Positions 1-8,161 of a stretch of DNA of 64,000 bases are shown in pieces. Position 1 is the stretch's first letter, and each line of letters begins with the position of its first letter. This stretch comes from Acuticoccus mangrovi (GTDB taxonomy: Bacteria; Pseudomonadota; Alphaproteobacteria; Rhizobiales; Amorphaceae). The notes beneath the pieces are model-generated. The model saw only the letters and a program-made list of their open reading frames with translations. It was not told where the DNA came from and did not search any database. Where the stretch lies: the NCBI RefSeq assembly GCF_016411865.1, contig NZ_JAEKJA010000027.1, forward strand, positions 54,781 through 118,780. Direction: 5' to 3'. The translations under genes and the position numbers were made by a program.

Positions 1-2022
1 GATCCCGCCTGGCACTTCCTCACCGCCGTGAGCGCCCCGGAGGACGCCATCGTGCGCCCTCTCCTCGTCACCCTCGCCATGACCCGGCAGGGCGCCCGCG
101 AGCTGATGAACGCGCGATGGAACCGCGGACCCGGCCAGCACCGGCCGCTTCTGCGCAAGATCGCCGACCGGCTCGACGCCATCGACGTCGACGCGGTCGA
201 GGTCTTCCTCGCCGCCGACCGTCACGAGTTCCCGATCGTCGGGGTCGAGTTCGACGTGCAGCCGGACGAGATGCCCTTTCTCGGCGACATCGCCGCCCTC
301 ACCCGCCGTCATGACGGGCTGTGGCTCGCGCCCGCCCCGCTCGACGAGATCGGTCCCCTCTGGGCCGCGGCGATCGTGGACTATGAGCGCCGCGCCATCG
401 GCCCGGTGCCGGAGCCGGCCGACCACATCGCCGCCAACGCGGTGGTGATGGCGATCATCGACGACGGCATCGCCATCGCCAACGACCGCTTCCGCCGCAG
501 CGCCGGCGAGACGCGGGTGGAGACGTTCGTCAGCCTCCGCCTCGCCGGCGGGCACGTGACGGCGCACCGCTTCGAGCGGGAGGAGATCGACCAGCTCGTC
601 GCGAACGCCGGCGGCGACGAGCGGATGGTCTACCGGATGATGGACCTCATCGACCCCGCCTCCGACAGGCGGCAGCCGCTGCGCTTCTCACGCAGCCACG
701 GCACCCATGTGCTCGATCTGATGGCCGGAGACGCCTGGCGCGGCCGGCCGCAGACGCCGGAGGAGCGGCCGATCATCGCCGTCAACGTGCCGTCGGAGGC
801 GATCGAGGACCGCTCCGACTCGCTGATGCCGGCGAGCCTCGACCGGGCGCTGCGCGAGGTGCTCCTCGCCGCGGTCCGCCTCGGGATCCGCATGTCGGTC
901 GACCCCGACGCCCCGAGCTTTCCGCCGCTGGTGCTCAATCTCAGCTTCGGCATGTTCGCCGGCCCTTGCGACGGCATGGGCAAGAACGAGCGCCTCCTGC
1001 GGCGCTTCCTCGAGATCTATCGGGCGCTGCCGGGAGCGCCGCGCTGCGAGATCACCGTCGCCGCCGGCAACTCCTTCCAGTCGCGGGCGATGGCCAACAC
1101 CCACCTCGCCACCGGCGAGCCGCTGACGCTCGACTGGTCGGTCCTGCCCGACGACAAGACGTCGAGCTTCGTCGAGATCTGGCTGCCGGAGCGGTCGTCC
1201 GGCGGCGCGGAGATCTCGGTGACGCTGACGCCGCCGGGCGGGCCCGTCTCGCCCCCGTCCCGGCTCGGCGAGATGATCGACCTGTCGGCCGGCGGCGACG
1301 CCGCGGCGCGGATCTACCACCAGGAGGTGTCGCGGCAGGGCGGTCCCGCCGTGCGCGAGGTGGTGACGCTCGCCGTGCGGCCGACGACGGGCGACCGGCC
1401 CGGCGTGGTGGTCGCACCGGCCGGCATCTGGACGCTCACCCTCACCGGCACCCCGGTGGAGGGGGTGACCGTCGAGGTCGACATCCGCACCCAGCGCGAC
1501 GACAAGGTGACCTTCCGCCCGCCCCGGGGCCGCCAGTCCTACTTCGACGATCCGAACTATCGCCGCTTCGACGCCACCGGCCGGATGATCAACGACACCA
1601 ACGGCGAGGTGGGTCCCGTGACGCGCTCGCGGACCCTCAACGCCTACGCCTCGGGGCCGGAGGCCGGCGGGCCGCTGCTCGTCGCCGGGGTGCGCCGCAC
1701 CGATCTGAGCCCGGCCCTCTACTCCACCGCCGGACCCTCGGCGGGCGGACGGCCGGGCCCGACGGTCTGCGCCCAGTCGGAGGGCAGCCCCTCGCACATC
1801 GGCGTGCTCGCGACCGGCACCTATTCCGGCAGCGTGGCGGCGATGCGCGGGACGAGCGTCGCCGCCCCCCAGGCGGCCCGGCAGATCGCCAACGCCATCG
1901 CCGCCGGCCTGCCGAGCACCGCCGGAATGGCGCCGCTCGACCCCGGCGTGCGCGACCGCCTCGGCACCCACCGCGTCGACGTGGTGGTGAGCGAGACCGA
2001 GATGCGCCGGTTCCGCGTCTGA
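1..2022 (+). CDS. S8 family serine peptidase (subtilase), 5' partial
   Basis: Subtilisin-like protease. The frame is open to the window edge; a GTG at 28 is a possible start but has no SD, so the true start is probably upstream. Numbering from that GTG, the triad is Asp145/146 (IIDDGIA), His224 (SHGTH) and Ser610 (GTSVAAP), with a likely oxyanion Asn in VAAGNSF near 349. About 230 residues rich in predicted beta strands lie between that Asn and the Ser, a long insertion for an S8 core. The roughly 130 residues before the Asp are not a recognisable inhibitor propeptide, and no signal peptide is visible, though the true N-terminus is missing. It heads a same-strand run of hydrolase genes. The catalytic assignment is firm; the substrate and cellular role are unknown. 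Confidence 0.88.
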   Translation, partial: DPAWHFLTAVSAPEDAIVRPLLVTLAMTRQGARELMNARWNRGPGQHRPLLRKIADRLDAIDVDAVEVFLAADRHEFPIVGVEFDVQPDEMPFLGDIAALTRRHDGLWLAPAPLDEIGPLWAAAIVDYERRAIGPVPEPADHIAANAVVMAIIDDGIAIANDRFRRSAGETRVETFVSLRLAGGHVTAHRFEREEIDQLVANAGGDERMVYRMMDLIDPASDRRQPLRFSRSHGTHVLDLMAGDAWRGRPQTPEERPIIAVNVPSEAIEDRSDSLMPASLDRALREVLLAAVRLGIRMSVDPDAPSFPPLVLNLSFGMFAGPCDGMGKNERLLRRFLEIYRALPGAPRCEITVAAGNSFQSRAMANTHLATGEPLTLDWSVLPDDKTSSFVEIWLPERSSGGAEISVTLTPPGGPVSPPSRLGEMIDLSAGGDAAARIYHQEVSRQGGPAVREVVTLAVRPTTGDRPGVVVAPAGIWTLTLTGTPVEGVTVEVDIRTQRDDKVTFRPPRGRQSYFDDPNYRRFDATGRMINDTNGEVGPVTRSRTLNAYASGPEAGGPLLVAGVRRTDLSPALYSTAGPSAGGRPGPTVCAQSEGSPSHIGVLATGTYSGSVAAMRGTSVAAPQAARQIANAIAAGLPSTAGMAPLDPGVRDRLGTHRVDVVVSETEMRRFRV

Positions 2023-2078
2023 AACGCGGCGGCGCGGCCGCGACCGCGCCGCCCCCTAGCGAGAGGAGGCACCCGAGG

Positions 2079-2462
2079 GTGTTGTTCGATCCGCTGAAGA
2101 TCCAGGACTATCACGACCGGGTCCGCGACTGCATCGAGGCCGGCAAGCCCGGCTTCGCGCAAGGCTATCTCTTCGACGTGCTCGTCTCCTACGAGACGGC
2201 GTCGCCCGGCGGCCCGTTCCTCTTTCCGGTCGGCTTCTGCATCCCGATCCGTCCCACCGGGGTGCTCGAGGAGCTGATCCTCGACGTGGCGCGGGGCGAG
2301 GCCACGGCCTCGCCCTACACCTTCCGCCGCAGCCGCATCGAGCGGATGATCGACGAGCGTCGCACCCATCCGATGCCGATCCGCAAGCTGCGCCGCCAGG
2401 CCGACATGCTCACCGCCTTTTACATGGCCCCCGACAGTACCGGTCACCGAATGATATTCTGA
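2079..2462 (+). CDS. hypothetical protein, 127 aa
   Basis: Unrecognised soluble protein. The GTG start at 2079 was chosen because GAGAGGAGG (2061-2069) lies about 9 bases upstream; a TTG directly follows as an alternative. The reading frame itself stays open far upstream, but that part only shadows the subtilase. The product has no signal peptide or membrane segment. It has a hydrophobic middle (FLFPVGFCIPI) and a basic C-terminal third (RRSRIERMIDERR, IRKLRRQ). It starts 56 bases after the subtilase stop, so the two are probably co-transcribed. It could be an inhibitor, chaperone or adaptor for the neighbouring proteases, but nothing in the sequence proves this. Confidence 0.6.
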   Translation: MLFDPLKIQDYHDRVRDCIEAGKPGFAQGYLFDVLVSYETASPGGPFLFPVGFCIPIRPTGVLEELILDVARGEATASPYTFRRSRIERMIDERRTHPMPIRKLRRQADMLTAFYMAPDSTGHRMIF

Positions 2463-2560
2463 GCCCCAGACGGTCTAAATATTGGCTGTTGCGACCGCCC
2501 GATCATCCTGCTAATATAAATGCAATTTACTAAACGTTATTTGAATTAAGGAATATGATT
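2463..2560 (+). promoter_or_regulatory. AT-rich promoter region of the protease-nuclease gene
   Basis: This stretch is markedly AT-rich against its surroundings. It holds a sigma70-like promoter: TTGCGA (2489-2494), a 17-base spacer, and TAATAT (2512-2517), each hexamer matching the consensus at 4 of 6 positions. AAGGA at 2548-2552 is the likely ribosome binding site for ATG 2561. The downstream genes can therefore be transcribed independently of the subtilase. Confidence 0.5.
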
Positions 2561-4513
2561 ATGGACATGCGTGCGCGCATGGCGTCCGTCCTCGAGGACG
2601 ACGAGGTTTTCGAGTCGCTGCGGGACGGCGGCTTCATGTCCAACGTGCTGGACGATCCCGACGCCGAATCCGCCCCGGCCGGTGCCACGATTCCGGACCC
2701 CAGAGACCTTCGCCGCGCCGCCGAGACGCTGCGCTCCGGACAGTTCGACACCGACAATCTGACCCCGGCCGAGGCGATCATCGTGCGCTTCGGCTATCCG
2801 CCGCTGCTCGTGCAGAACGGCACCTACGTGAAGCCCGCCCTCCCGGTCTGGTCGAGGCGGCTCGATCCCCATCGCGCCGCCATCGACCGCGCCATCGCCG
2901 GCGTCGGCCGGGTGGAGGTCAGCGGCTTTCCCTACGGCAACTGGCTCGGCACCGGCTGGATGATCGACGAGGACATCGTCGTCACCAATCGCCATGTGGT
3001 GAAGGATCTCGCGGCCCGGCGCGGCAACACCATCGCCATCCACGCCGGCTACGGCATCGCGCTCGACTACAGGGAGGAGCACGGCAGCCCGCTCGCCGAG
3101 GAGATCGAGGTCAGCGAGGTGATCCACATCGACGATCGCGTCGACCTCGCGATGCTGCGCCTCGGACGGAGCGCGCTCGCCACCTTCGGGATCGCCCCCC
3201 TTCCCCTCGCCGCGACGGTCCCGACCGACGGCTACATCGCCGTGATCGGCTATCCCGCCTACGACCCGCGCAACTCGCCCGACGACCAGTCGCGCCTCTT
3301 CGACGACATCTACGAGAAGAAGCGCCTGTCCCCCGGCAAGGTGATCGCCGGCGGCGAGCGGGCGGACACCTTCTCGCACAACTGCACGACGCTCGGCGGC
3401 AACTCCGGCTCCTGCGTCATCGACGTGTCGTCCGGGAGGGTGGTGGGGCTCCACTATGGCGGGCGCGAGGGCGAGGAGAACAAGGCGGTGCGGGTGGAGG
3501 AGATCCGCGAGCGGGCGACGCGCCTCGGGATCCGGATCGGCCGCCCCGCTCAGTACAGCGCCGCCAACGACTCCCGCCGCGAGGACACCGCCGCGGCGGA
3601 GGCGCGCCCCCACCCGATCGAGTACTACAGCGACCGCGAGGGCTACGACACCGGCTTCCTCGGCGGCCCGTCCCTCGCCGTGCCGCTGCCGCGCCTCAAC
3701 GCGCTGCAGGCGCGCGACGTCGCCCGGCTCGCCGACGGGTCCATCGACCTCAAATATCAGAACTTCTCGGTGGTGATGAACGCCGCCCGGCGGCTCGCCT
3801 TCTTCACTGCCGTCAACATCGACGCCACCGACCTCTGGAACAAGCCCCGCCCCGCCGACGTCTGGCGGCTCGACCCGCGGATCGACGACGCGGCGCAGGT
3901 GGGCGAGCCGCTCTACTACGCCAACGACTTCGACAAGGGCCATCTGGTGCGCCGCCTCGACCCGGTGTGGGGCGACAAGTCCAGCGCCGCGCGCGCGGAG
4001 GCCGACACCTACCACTTCACCAACGCCGCGCCGCAGCACCGCCGCCTCAACCAGGCGATCTGGCTGCGCCTCGAGGACCACATCCTCAAGCACGCGAGCG
4101 ACAGCGACGCCAAGATCAGCGTTCTGTGCGGCCCGGTGTTCGGCTACGCCGATCCGCGCTCCCAGCGGGCGGATCTGGAGGAGGTCGGCGTTCCCCTCGG
4201 CTTCTGGAAGATCATCGCCTCGATCGGGCGCGATCGGCGCCAGAGGAGCCGCCTCGAAGCGCAGGGCTTCGTCATCTGGCAGCACGACTTCATCCGCCCG
4301 TCGGACTTCGAGGCGGTGTTCGGTGCCGGGTTCGAGACCTACCAGCTGCCGATCGCCGCGCTGGAGCGGCTGACCGGCCTCGACTTCGGCGCGGCGCTGC
4401 GCAAGGCCGACACGCTCGGCGAGGAGCCAATGCCGGCGGGCGACAGCGAGGCCGTGCGCAGCGCCGTCGACACCACGGTGGTGCGCCTTCGCCAGCTCGA
4501 CGACATCGTCTGA
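2561..4513 (+). CDS. trypsin-like serine protease fused to DNA/RNA non-specific endonuclease
   Basis: Two-domain enzyme of 650 aa. ATG 2561 is preferred over the in-frame ATG 2555 because AAGGA (2548-2552) is 8 bases from the former and only 2 from the latter. Residues about 105-320 are a trypsin/V8-like protease with His145 (TNRHVV), Asp195 (RVDLAML) and Ser282 (GGNSGS). Residues about 380-625 are a NUC (Serratia nuclease-type) domain with His461 in DKGH, a variant of the DRGH motif, then Asn488, Asn497 and Glu505; the N-x7-E spacing matches metal-binding N119 and E127 of the Serratia enzyme. No signal peptide is visible, so it is probably intracellular. A 40-residue acidic N-terminal segment precedes the protease. 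All key residues of both domains are present. One inference is that the protease half releases or activates the nuclease. Confidence 0.9.
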   Translation: MDMRARMASVLEDDEVFESLRDGGFMSNVLDDPDAESAPAGATIPDPRDLRRAAETLRSGQFDTDNLTPAEAIIVRFGYPPLLVQNGTYVKPALPVWSRRLDPHRAAIDRAIAGVGRVEVSGFPYGNWLGTGWMIDEDIVVTNRHVVKDLAARRGNTIAIHAGYGIALDYREEHGSPLAEEIEVSEVIHIDDRVDLAMLRLGRSALATFGIAPLPLAATVPTDGYIAVIGYPAYDPRNSPDDQSRLFDDIYEKKRLSPGKVIAGGERADTFSHNCTTLGGNSGSCVIDVSSGRVVGLHYGGREGEENKAVRVEEIRERATRLGIRIGRPAQYSAANDSRREDTAAAEARPHPIEYYSDREGYDTGFLGGPSLAVPLPRLNALQARDVARLADGSIDLKYQNFSVVMNAARRLAFFTAVNIDATDLWNKPRPADVWRLDPRIDDAAQVGEPLYYANDFDKGHLVRRLDPVWGDKSSAARAEADTYHFTNAAPQHRRLNQAIWLRLEDHILKHASDSDAKISVLCGPVFGYADPRSQRADLEEVGVPLGFWKIIASIGRDRRQRSRLEAQGFVIWQHDFIRPSDFEAVFGAGFETYQLPIAALERLTGLDFGAALRKADTLGEEPMPAGDSEAVRSAVDTTVVRLRQLDDIV

Positions 4514-4520
4514 AACCGGT

Positions 4521-4539
4521 CGGGCCGCCGCCCGGCCCG
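4521..4539 (+). other. intercistronic stem-loop
   Basis: CGGGCC (4521-4526) and GGCCCG (4534-4539) form a 6-bp GC stem with a 7-base loop in the 45-base gap between the protease-nuclease and papain-like genes. There is no T-tract, so it more likely stabilises or processes the mRNA than terminates it. Confidence 0.35.
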
Positions 4540-4558
4540 CTTTCGCCGGAGTGCCGCC

Positions 4559-6667
4559 ATGCCGCTCAACGACGCTGGCCGCCCGCTCGACGCGATGCCG
4601 GATCCGCCCGACGCGCGCGATGCGATGTATGTGCCCTCGGTCCGCGCCCTGCGCCCCACGCTCGATCCGCGCAAGGCCGGCGGCTGGTGGTCGCCGGGCC
4701 TCGTCCGCGACCAGGGCCGCGACCCCTCGTGTACGGGTCACGCCGTGGCGGGCGCGACCGACCTTCTCCTCAACCGCGAGGCCGAGGACAACGGTCACGC
4801 CACGCCGCGCCACGGCTTCGCGGTCGGCGCGCCGTTCGCCAGCGCCATCATGATCTACGGCAACGCGCGGCTCCACGACGAGTGGCCGGGCGAATCCTAC
4901 GCCGGATCGTCGCTGCGCGGCGCGCTCAAGGGGTTTCAGCACAACGGCGTGTGCTCCATCGTCGACGCCCGCACCACCGGCTGGCGCGAGGGGATCGGCG
5001 ATCGCGCCGCCTGGCGCTGGCACGCGCGACGCGAGGTGCAGGAAGCCGCCTTCGAGACCATGCTCGGCAGCTATCGCCGGGTCGAGACCCGCCTCGACGA
5101 TCTCCATGCCGCCCTCTCGGAGGTGGGGGTGGTGGTGGCGACGGCCGCCGTCCACGACGGCTGGTACGCCCCGCGCGGCGGGGTGATCGGCGCGCCCACG
5201 GCGACCGACCCCGCGGCGGCGGAGCGCCGGCACGCCTTCATCCTCATCGGCTTCACCGCCGACGGCTTCATCGTCCAGAATTCCTGGGGTCCCTCCTGGG
5301 GCGAGGGCGGCACCGCGCTGTGGCCCTACGACGACTGGGCCGCCACCATCTACGACGCATGGGTGCTGAAGCTCGGCGTGCGCGCGCCGAAGGCGTTCCG
5401 CCACTCCTTCGGCCCGCAGGGCTTCGCCGCCCTCGCCGAGGCGGAACGGGTGAAGGAGCAGCGACCTTCGCGCCTCGACGTTCTCGGCCACCTCGTGCCG
5501 GTGGAGAACCAGCGCCTTCTGGCACACGGGCGCTTCAACATCGACCGAGCCGAGATCGGCCAGATCGCCGAATATATCGCGGGCGAAGGCCTCCGGCCCG
5601 GCACGCCCGACACCGCGCGCTATCGCCACGTGGTGCTGTTCTTCATCGGCGGCTGCCGCTCGCTCGACGAGACCGCCCGGGCGGTGCGCTCCCGCCATCC
5701 CGAGTTCACGCGGGCCGGGATCTACCCGATCTTCATCACCTTCGAGGCGGTGATGTGCGGTGCGCTGCTGCGCGAGGTGAAGCACGCCGTCGCCGAGGTC
5801 CACCAGCAGGTCGGGCCGACCTCGGTACGCAACACCATGTCGGCCCGCCTCGTGGAGCAGGCCGTTTCCAACGTGCCGGCGCGCATCCGCCTCGCCCTGA
5901 TCCGCTCGATCCCGGTCTTCCTCGGCACCGACGCCGATGCCGGGGCGGAGACGACCGACGGCGCCGCCCTCTTCCACATCCTCTTCCAGACGCTCGCGGC
6001 GCGCTATCTCTCCGGCAGCCTCTCCTTCCACATCGTCGCCTATGATCTCGGCGCCCGCCTCGCGGCCGAGTTCCTCTCCGCCGCGCTGCCGAACTGGCCG
6101 ACGCCGATCTTCTCCACCGCCCACTTCGTGGCGCCGATGGTGTCGGCCCCGATGTTCGCCCGCACGGTGCTGCCGCTGGTGCGTCCGCGCGGCTCCGGCC
6201 CCGCCGGGCGCCATGCTCCGACCGATGCGCCGGCCATCGAGCGCGCCTTCCTCTACCACCTCGACGACCGCATCGCCGCCGGCGACCTCTTCGGCGAGGG
6301 CTACCCCCACTCCTGGCCCGATCTCTGGGCTCGCGCCGAAGCGACCATGGTCGCCGGCGAGGCCCACCCCGACGAGATCGACATTCTGCCCGGCAACGAG
6401 GGCCGCCGGGTGCGCAGTCTCGCCCTCGGCGCCTATCAGCGCGACCTCGCCGCCACGCCCGCCGCGAGCGCGGCCGACCTCACCGTCACCGCTCTCGGCG
6501 ACCTCGACCAGGAGCGGCTCGAGGGCCTCACCCACTTCGACCTCCACTTCTGCGAGCGGCTGACGACCTGCGTCGTCGAGGAAATCGGCCGGACCGCGGC
6601 TCAGGAGGTGCCGCTCCGCCGCCCTCGACGATCAGCGAACGGCGCTCAGCCGTCGATCTTCACCTGA
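4559..6667 (+). CDS. papain-like (C1 family) peptidase with C-terminal hydrolase-like half
   Basis: 702-aa protein; ATG 4559 follows GGAG (4548-4551). Residues about 25-270 are papain-like: Gln52 and Cys58 in a DQGRDPSCTG context, corresponding to the papain DQGxCGSCW region, His225 (RRHAFILIG) and Asn241 in NSWGPSWGEGG. The catalytic set is complete. No prodomain or signal peptide is visible. The C-terminal half (about 300-690) has alternating hydrophobic strands, including VVLFFIGG near 360 and HIVAYDLGARLAAEFL near 492-507. The latter resembles an alpha/beta-hydrolase nucleophile elbow with Asp496 where Ser would be expected. That half may be a degenerate hydrolase or a binding domain; this is inference. 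Its position between two other hydrolase genes suggests a joint function. Confidence 0.82.
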   Translation: MPLNDAGRPLDAMPDPPDARDAMYVPSVRALRPTLDPRKAGGWWSPGLVRDQGRDPSCTGHAVAGATDLLLNREAEDNGHATPRHGFAVGAPFASAIMIYGNARLHDEWPGESYAGSSLRGALKGFQHNGVCSIVDARTTGWREGIGDRAAWRWHARREVQEAAFETMLGSYRRVETRLDDLHAALSEVGVVVATAAVHDGWYAPRGGVIGAPTATDPAAAERRHAFILIGFTADGFIVQNSWGPSWGEGGTALWPYDDWAATIYDAWVLKLGVRAPKAFRHSFGPQGFAALAEAERVKEQRPSRLDVLGHLVPVENQRLLAHGRFNIDRAEIGQIAEYIAGEGLRPGTPDTARYRHVVLFFIGGCRSLDETARAVRSRHPEFTRAGIYPIFITFEAVMCGALLREVKHAVAEVHQQVGPTSVRNTMSARLVEQAVSNVPARIRLALIRSIPVFLGTDADAGAETTDGAALFHILFQTLAARYLSGSLSFHIVAYDLGARLAAEFLSAALPNWPTPIFSTAHFVAPMVSAPMFARTVLPLVRPRGSGPAGRHAPTDAPAIERAFLYHLDDRIAAGDLFGEGYPHSWPDLWARAEATMVAGEAHPDEIDILPGNEGRRVRSLALGAYQRDLAATPAASAADLTVTALGDLDQERLEGLTHFDLHFCERLTTCVVEEIGRTAAQEVPLRRPRRSANGAQPSIFT

Positions 6668-6678
6668 AAGGAAACGCC

Positions 6679-8139
6679 ATGGATGACCGCCCCATCCCAC
6701 CGCGCAGGAACAAGCGCACCCTCGCCGAGGCGACACCCCGCCGCCTCAGCGCCGACGAGCTGCAGTCGATGATGCTCGACGTCGACATTCCCGACAGCCA
6801 GATCCGCCCCTATCTGCAGCTCGACCTCGCGAGCTCCCGCGCCTTCGGCCCCGTCGTCCGCGTCGACCCGAGCACCATCACGGAGAGCGTCGAAGAAAGC
6901 GCCTTCGCCCTCGCCCAGCTCAACAGCATCGCCCGCTGGCGCCGCCATCGCGTCTATCGCCGCCGCATCGAGAACTGGAGCGGTCCGGTCGCCGTGTCCG
7001 AGGGCGACAGCTGGTTCCAGTTCCCCTTCCTGCTCGACGACGTCATCGACGTGCTCGGCATCGACTACCCGATCTTCTCGCTCGGGGCCGCCGGCGACCT
7101 CCTGTCGGAGATGGTGCAGCAGGACGAGCTCGTCGGCGCGATCAAGGCGGAGAATCCGGACATCGTGTTCCTCTCGGGCGGCGGCAACGACCTCCTGGGC
7201 GGCGGCCGGCTGGTGAACTATCTGCGCCGCTACCGCGAGGGGCGCCCGGCGTCGGAATATACGCGCAGCACCTTCGACACGCTGCTCAACCAGACGCTCG
7301 AGGAGTACGGCACGGTGTTCGAGGCGGCGCTGTCGGCCGGCGCGCCCCGCATCGTCTGCCACGCCTACGACAACGCCATCCCCGACGGCGGGCGCTGGCT
7401 CGGCCGCCCCTTCGCGGCGCTCGGGATCGTCGACCAGCCTCTGCAGCGCAGGATCATCGCCCACCTCATCGACCGCTTCCATCTCGGCCTGTCGGAGCTT
7501 TCCCGTCGCCAGGGCTTCGCGGGGCGGATCGTGGTGGCCGACGCCCGCGACGCCGTCGGCGAAAAGGACTGGTGGGACGAGCTGCACCCGAACGACGCCG
7601 GCTTCGCCCGCGTCGCCGCCGCGATCAAGCAATCGATCGCCGAGGCCGACGAGACCGAGACGCCGATCTTCCACACCGCCGCCGCGCTGCCGATCGCCCT
7701 CGCCCGCAGCGACGCCATGGCCTTCGCCGATCATGACGAGGCCGTGCTGATCGCCGAGCTCGGCCGCCGGGTGAAGCTGATGGGCGGATCGCCCGAGATC
7801 GCCGGGCTGATGAATGTCGAGGTCACGATCACCGAGGACGAAGGCCTCTTCGATCCGTTCTACCAGATCGGCCGGCGTATCCTGCGGCGCCTCCACCGGG
7901 AGCTGCACGACCTCATGTGCGGCACCGGCGAGGACGACGTCGCCGACCGCAAGAAGCTCGCCGACGCGTTCGGCCTCGGCGAGGCGGCGGTGACCGCGGC
8001 GATCGCCAGCGTGCTGGTGGGCAGCCTCGGCGTCGCCCCCTACGTCGCGCCGGTGGTGGCGGCGATCCTCTACAAGCGCGGCGTCAAGCCGACCATCGCC
8101 GAGGTGTGCGTGATCTGGGGCGAGGCGCTCGAGGCCTGA
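6679..8139 (+). CDS. SGNH/GDSL-type hydrolase with hydrophobic C-terminal tail
   Basis: 486-aa likely esterase, lipase or acyl-hydrolase, only 11 bases after the papain-like gene, with AAGGAAA as SD. SGNH blocks: Ser111 (EGDSWF), the Gly of SLGAAG near 138, Asn170 (GGGND), and Asp300/His303 (DELHPND). The catalytic set is therefore complete. There is no signal peptide. After the hydrolase core (to about residue 320) come a linker, then a C-terminal segment (about 395-486) with two short hydrophobic helices (TAAIASVLVG, VAPYVAPVVAAILY) and the ending KPTIAEVCVIWGEALEA. The tail may anchor or insert into a membrane, or serve as an adaptor in the cluster. The substrate is unknown. Confidence 0.83.
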   Translation: MDDRPIPPRRNKRTLAEATPRRLSADELQSMMLDVDIPDSQIRPYLQLDLASSRAFGPVVRVDPSTITESVEESAFALAQLNSIARWRRHRVYRRRIENWSGPVAVSEGDSWFQFPFLLDDVIDVLGIDYPIFSLGAAGDLLSEMVQQDELVGAIKAENPDIVFLSGGGNDLLGGGRLVNYLRRYREGRPASEYTRSTFDTLLNQTLEEYGTVFEAALSAGAPRIVCHAYDNAIPDGGRWLGRPFAALGIVDQPLQRRIIAHLIDRFHLGLSELSRRQGFAGRIVVADARDAVGEKDWWDELHPNDAGFARVAAAIKQSIAEADETETPIFHTAAALPIALARSDAMAFADHDEAVLIAELGRRVKLMGGSPEIAGLMNVEVTITEDEGLFDPFYQIGRRILRRLHRELHDLMCGTGEDDVADRKKLADAFGLGEAAVTAAIASVLVGSLGVAPYVAPVVAAILYKRGVKPTIAEVCVIWGEALEA

Positions 8140-8161
8140 GCGGACGGCAGAAGAGCGGGGC

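Noticed and set aside
2546..6547. A 1333-codon open frame on the minus strand
   Set aside because: It is antisense to three genes with intact catalytic motifs. Its translation is Arg/Gly/Glu/Val-rich without domains, the usual mirror of GC-rich coding DNA.
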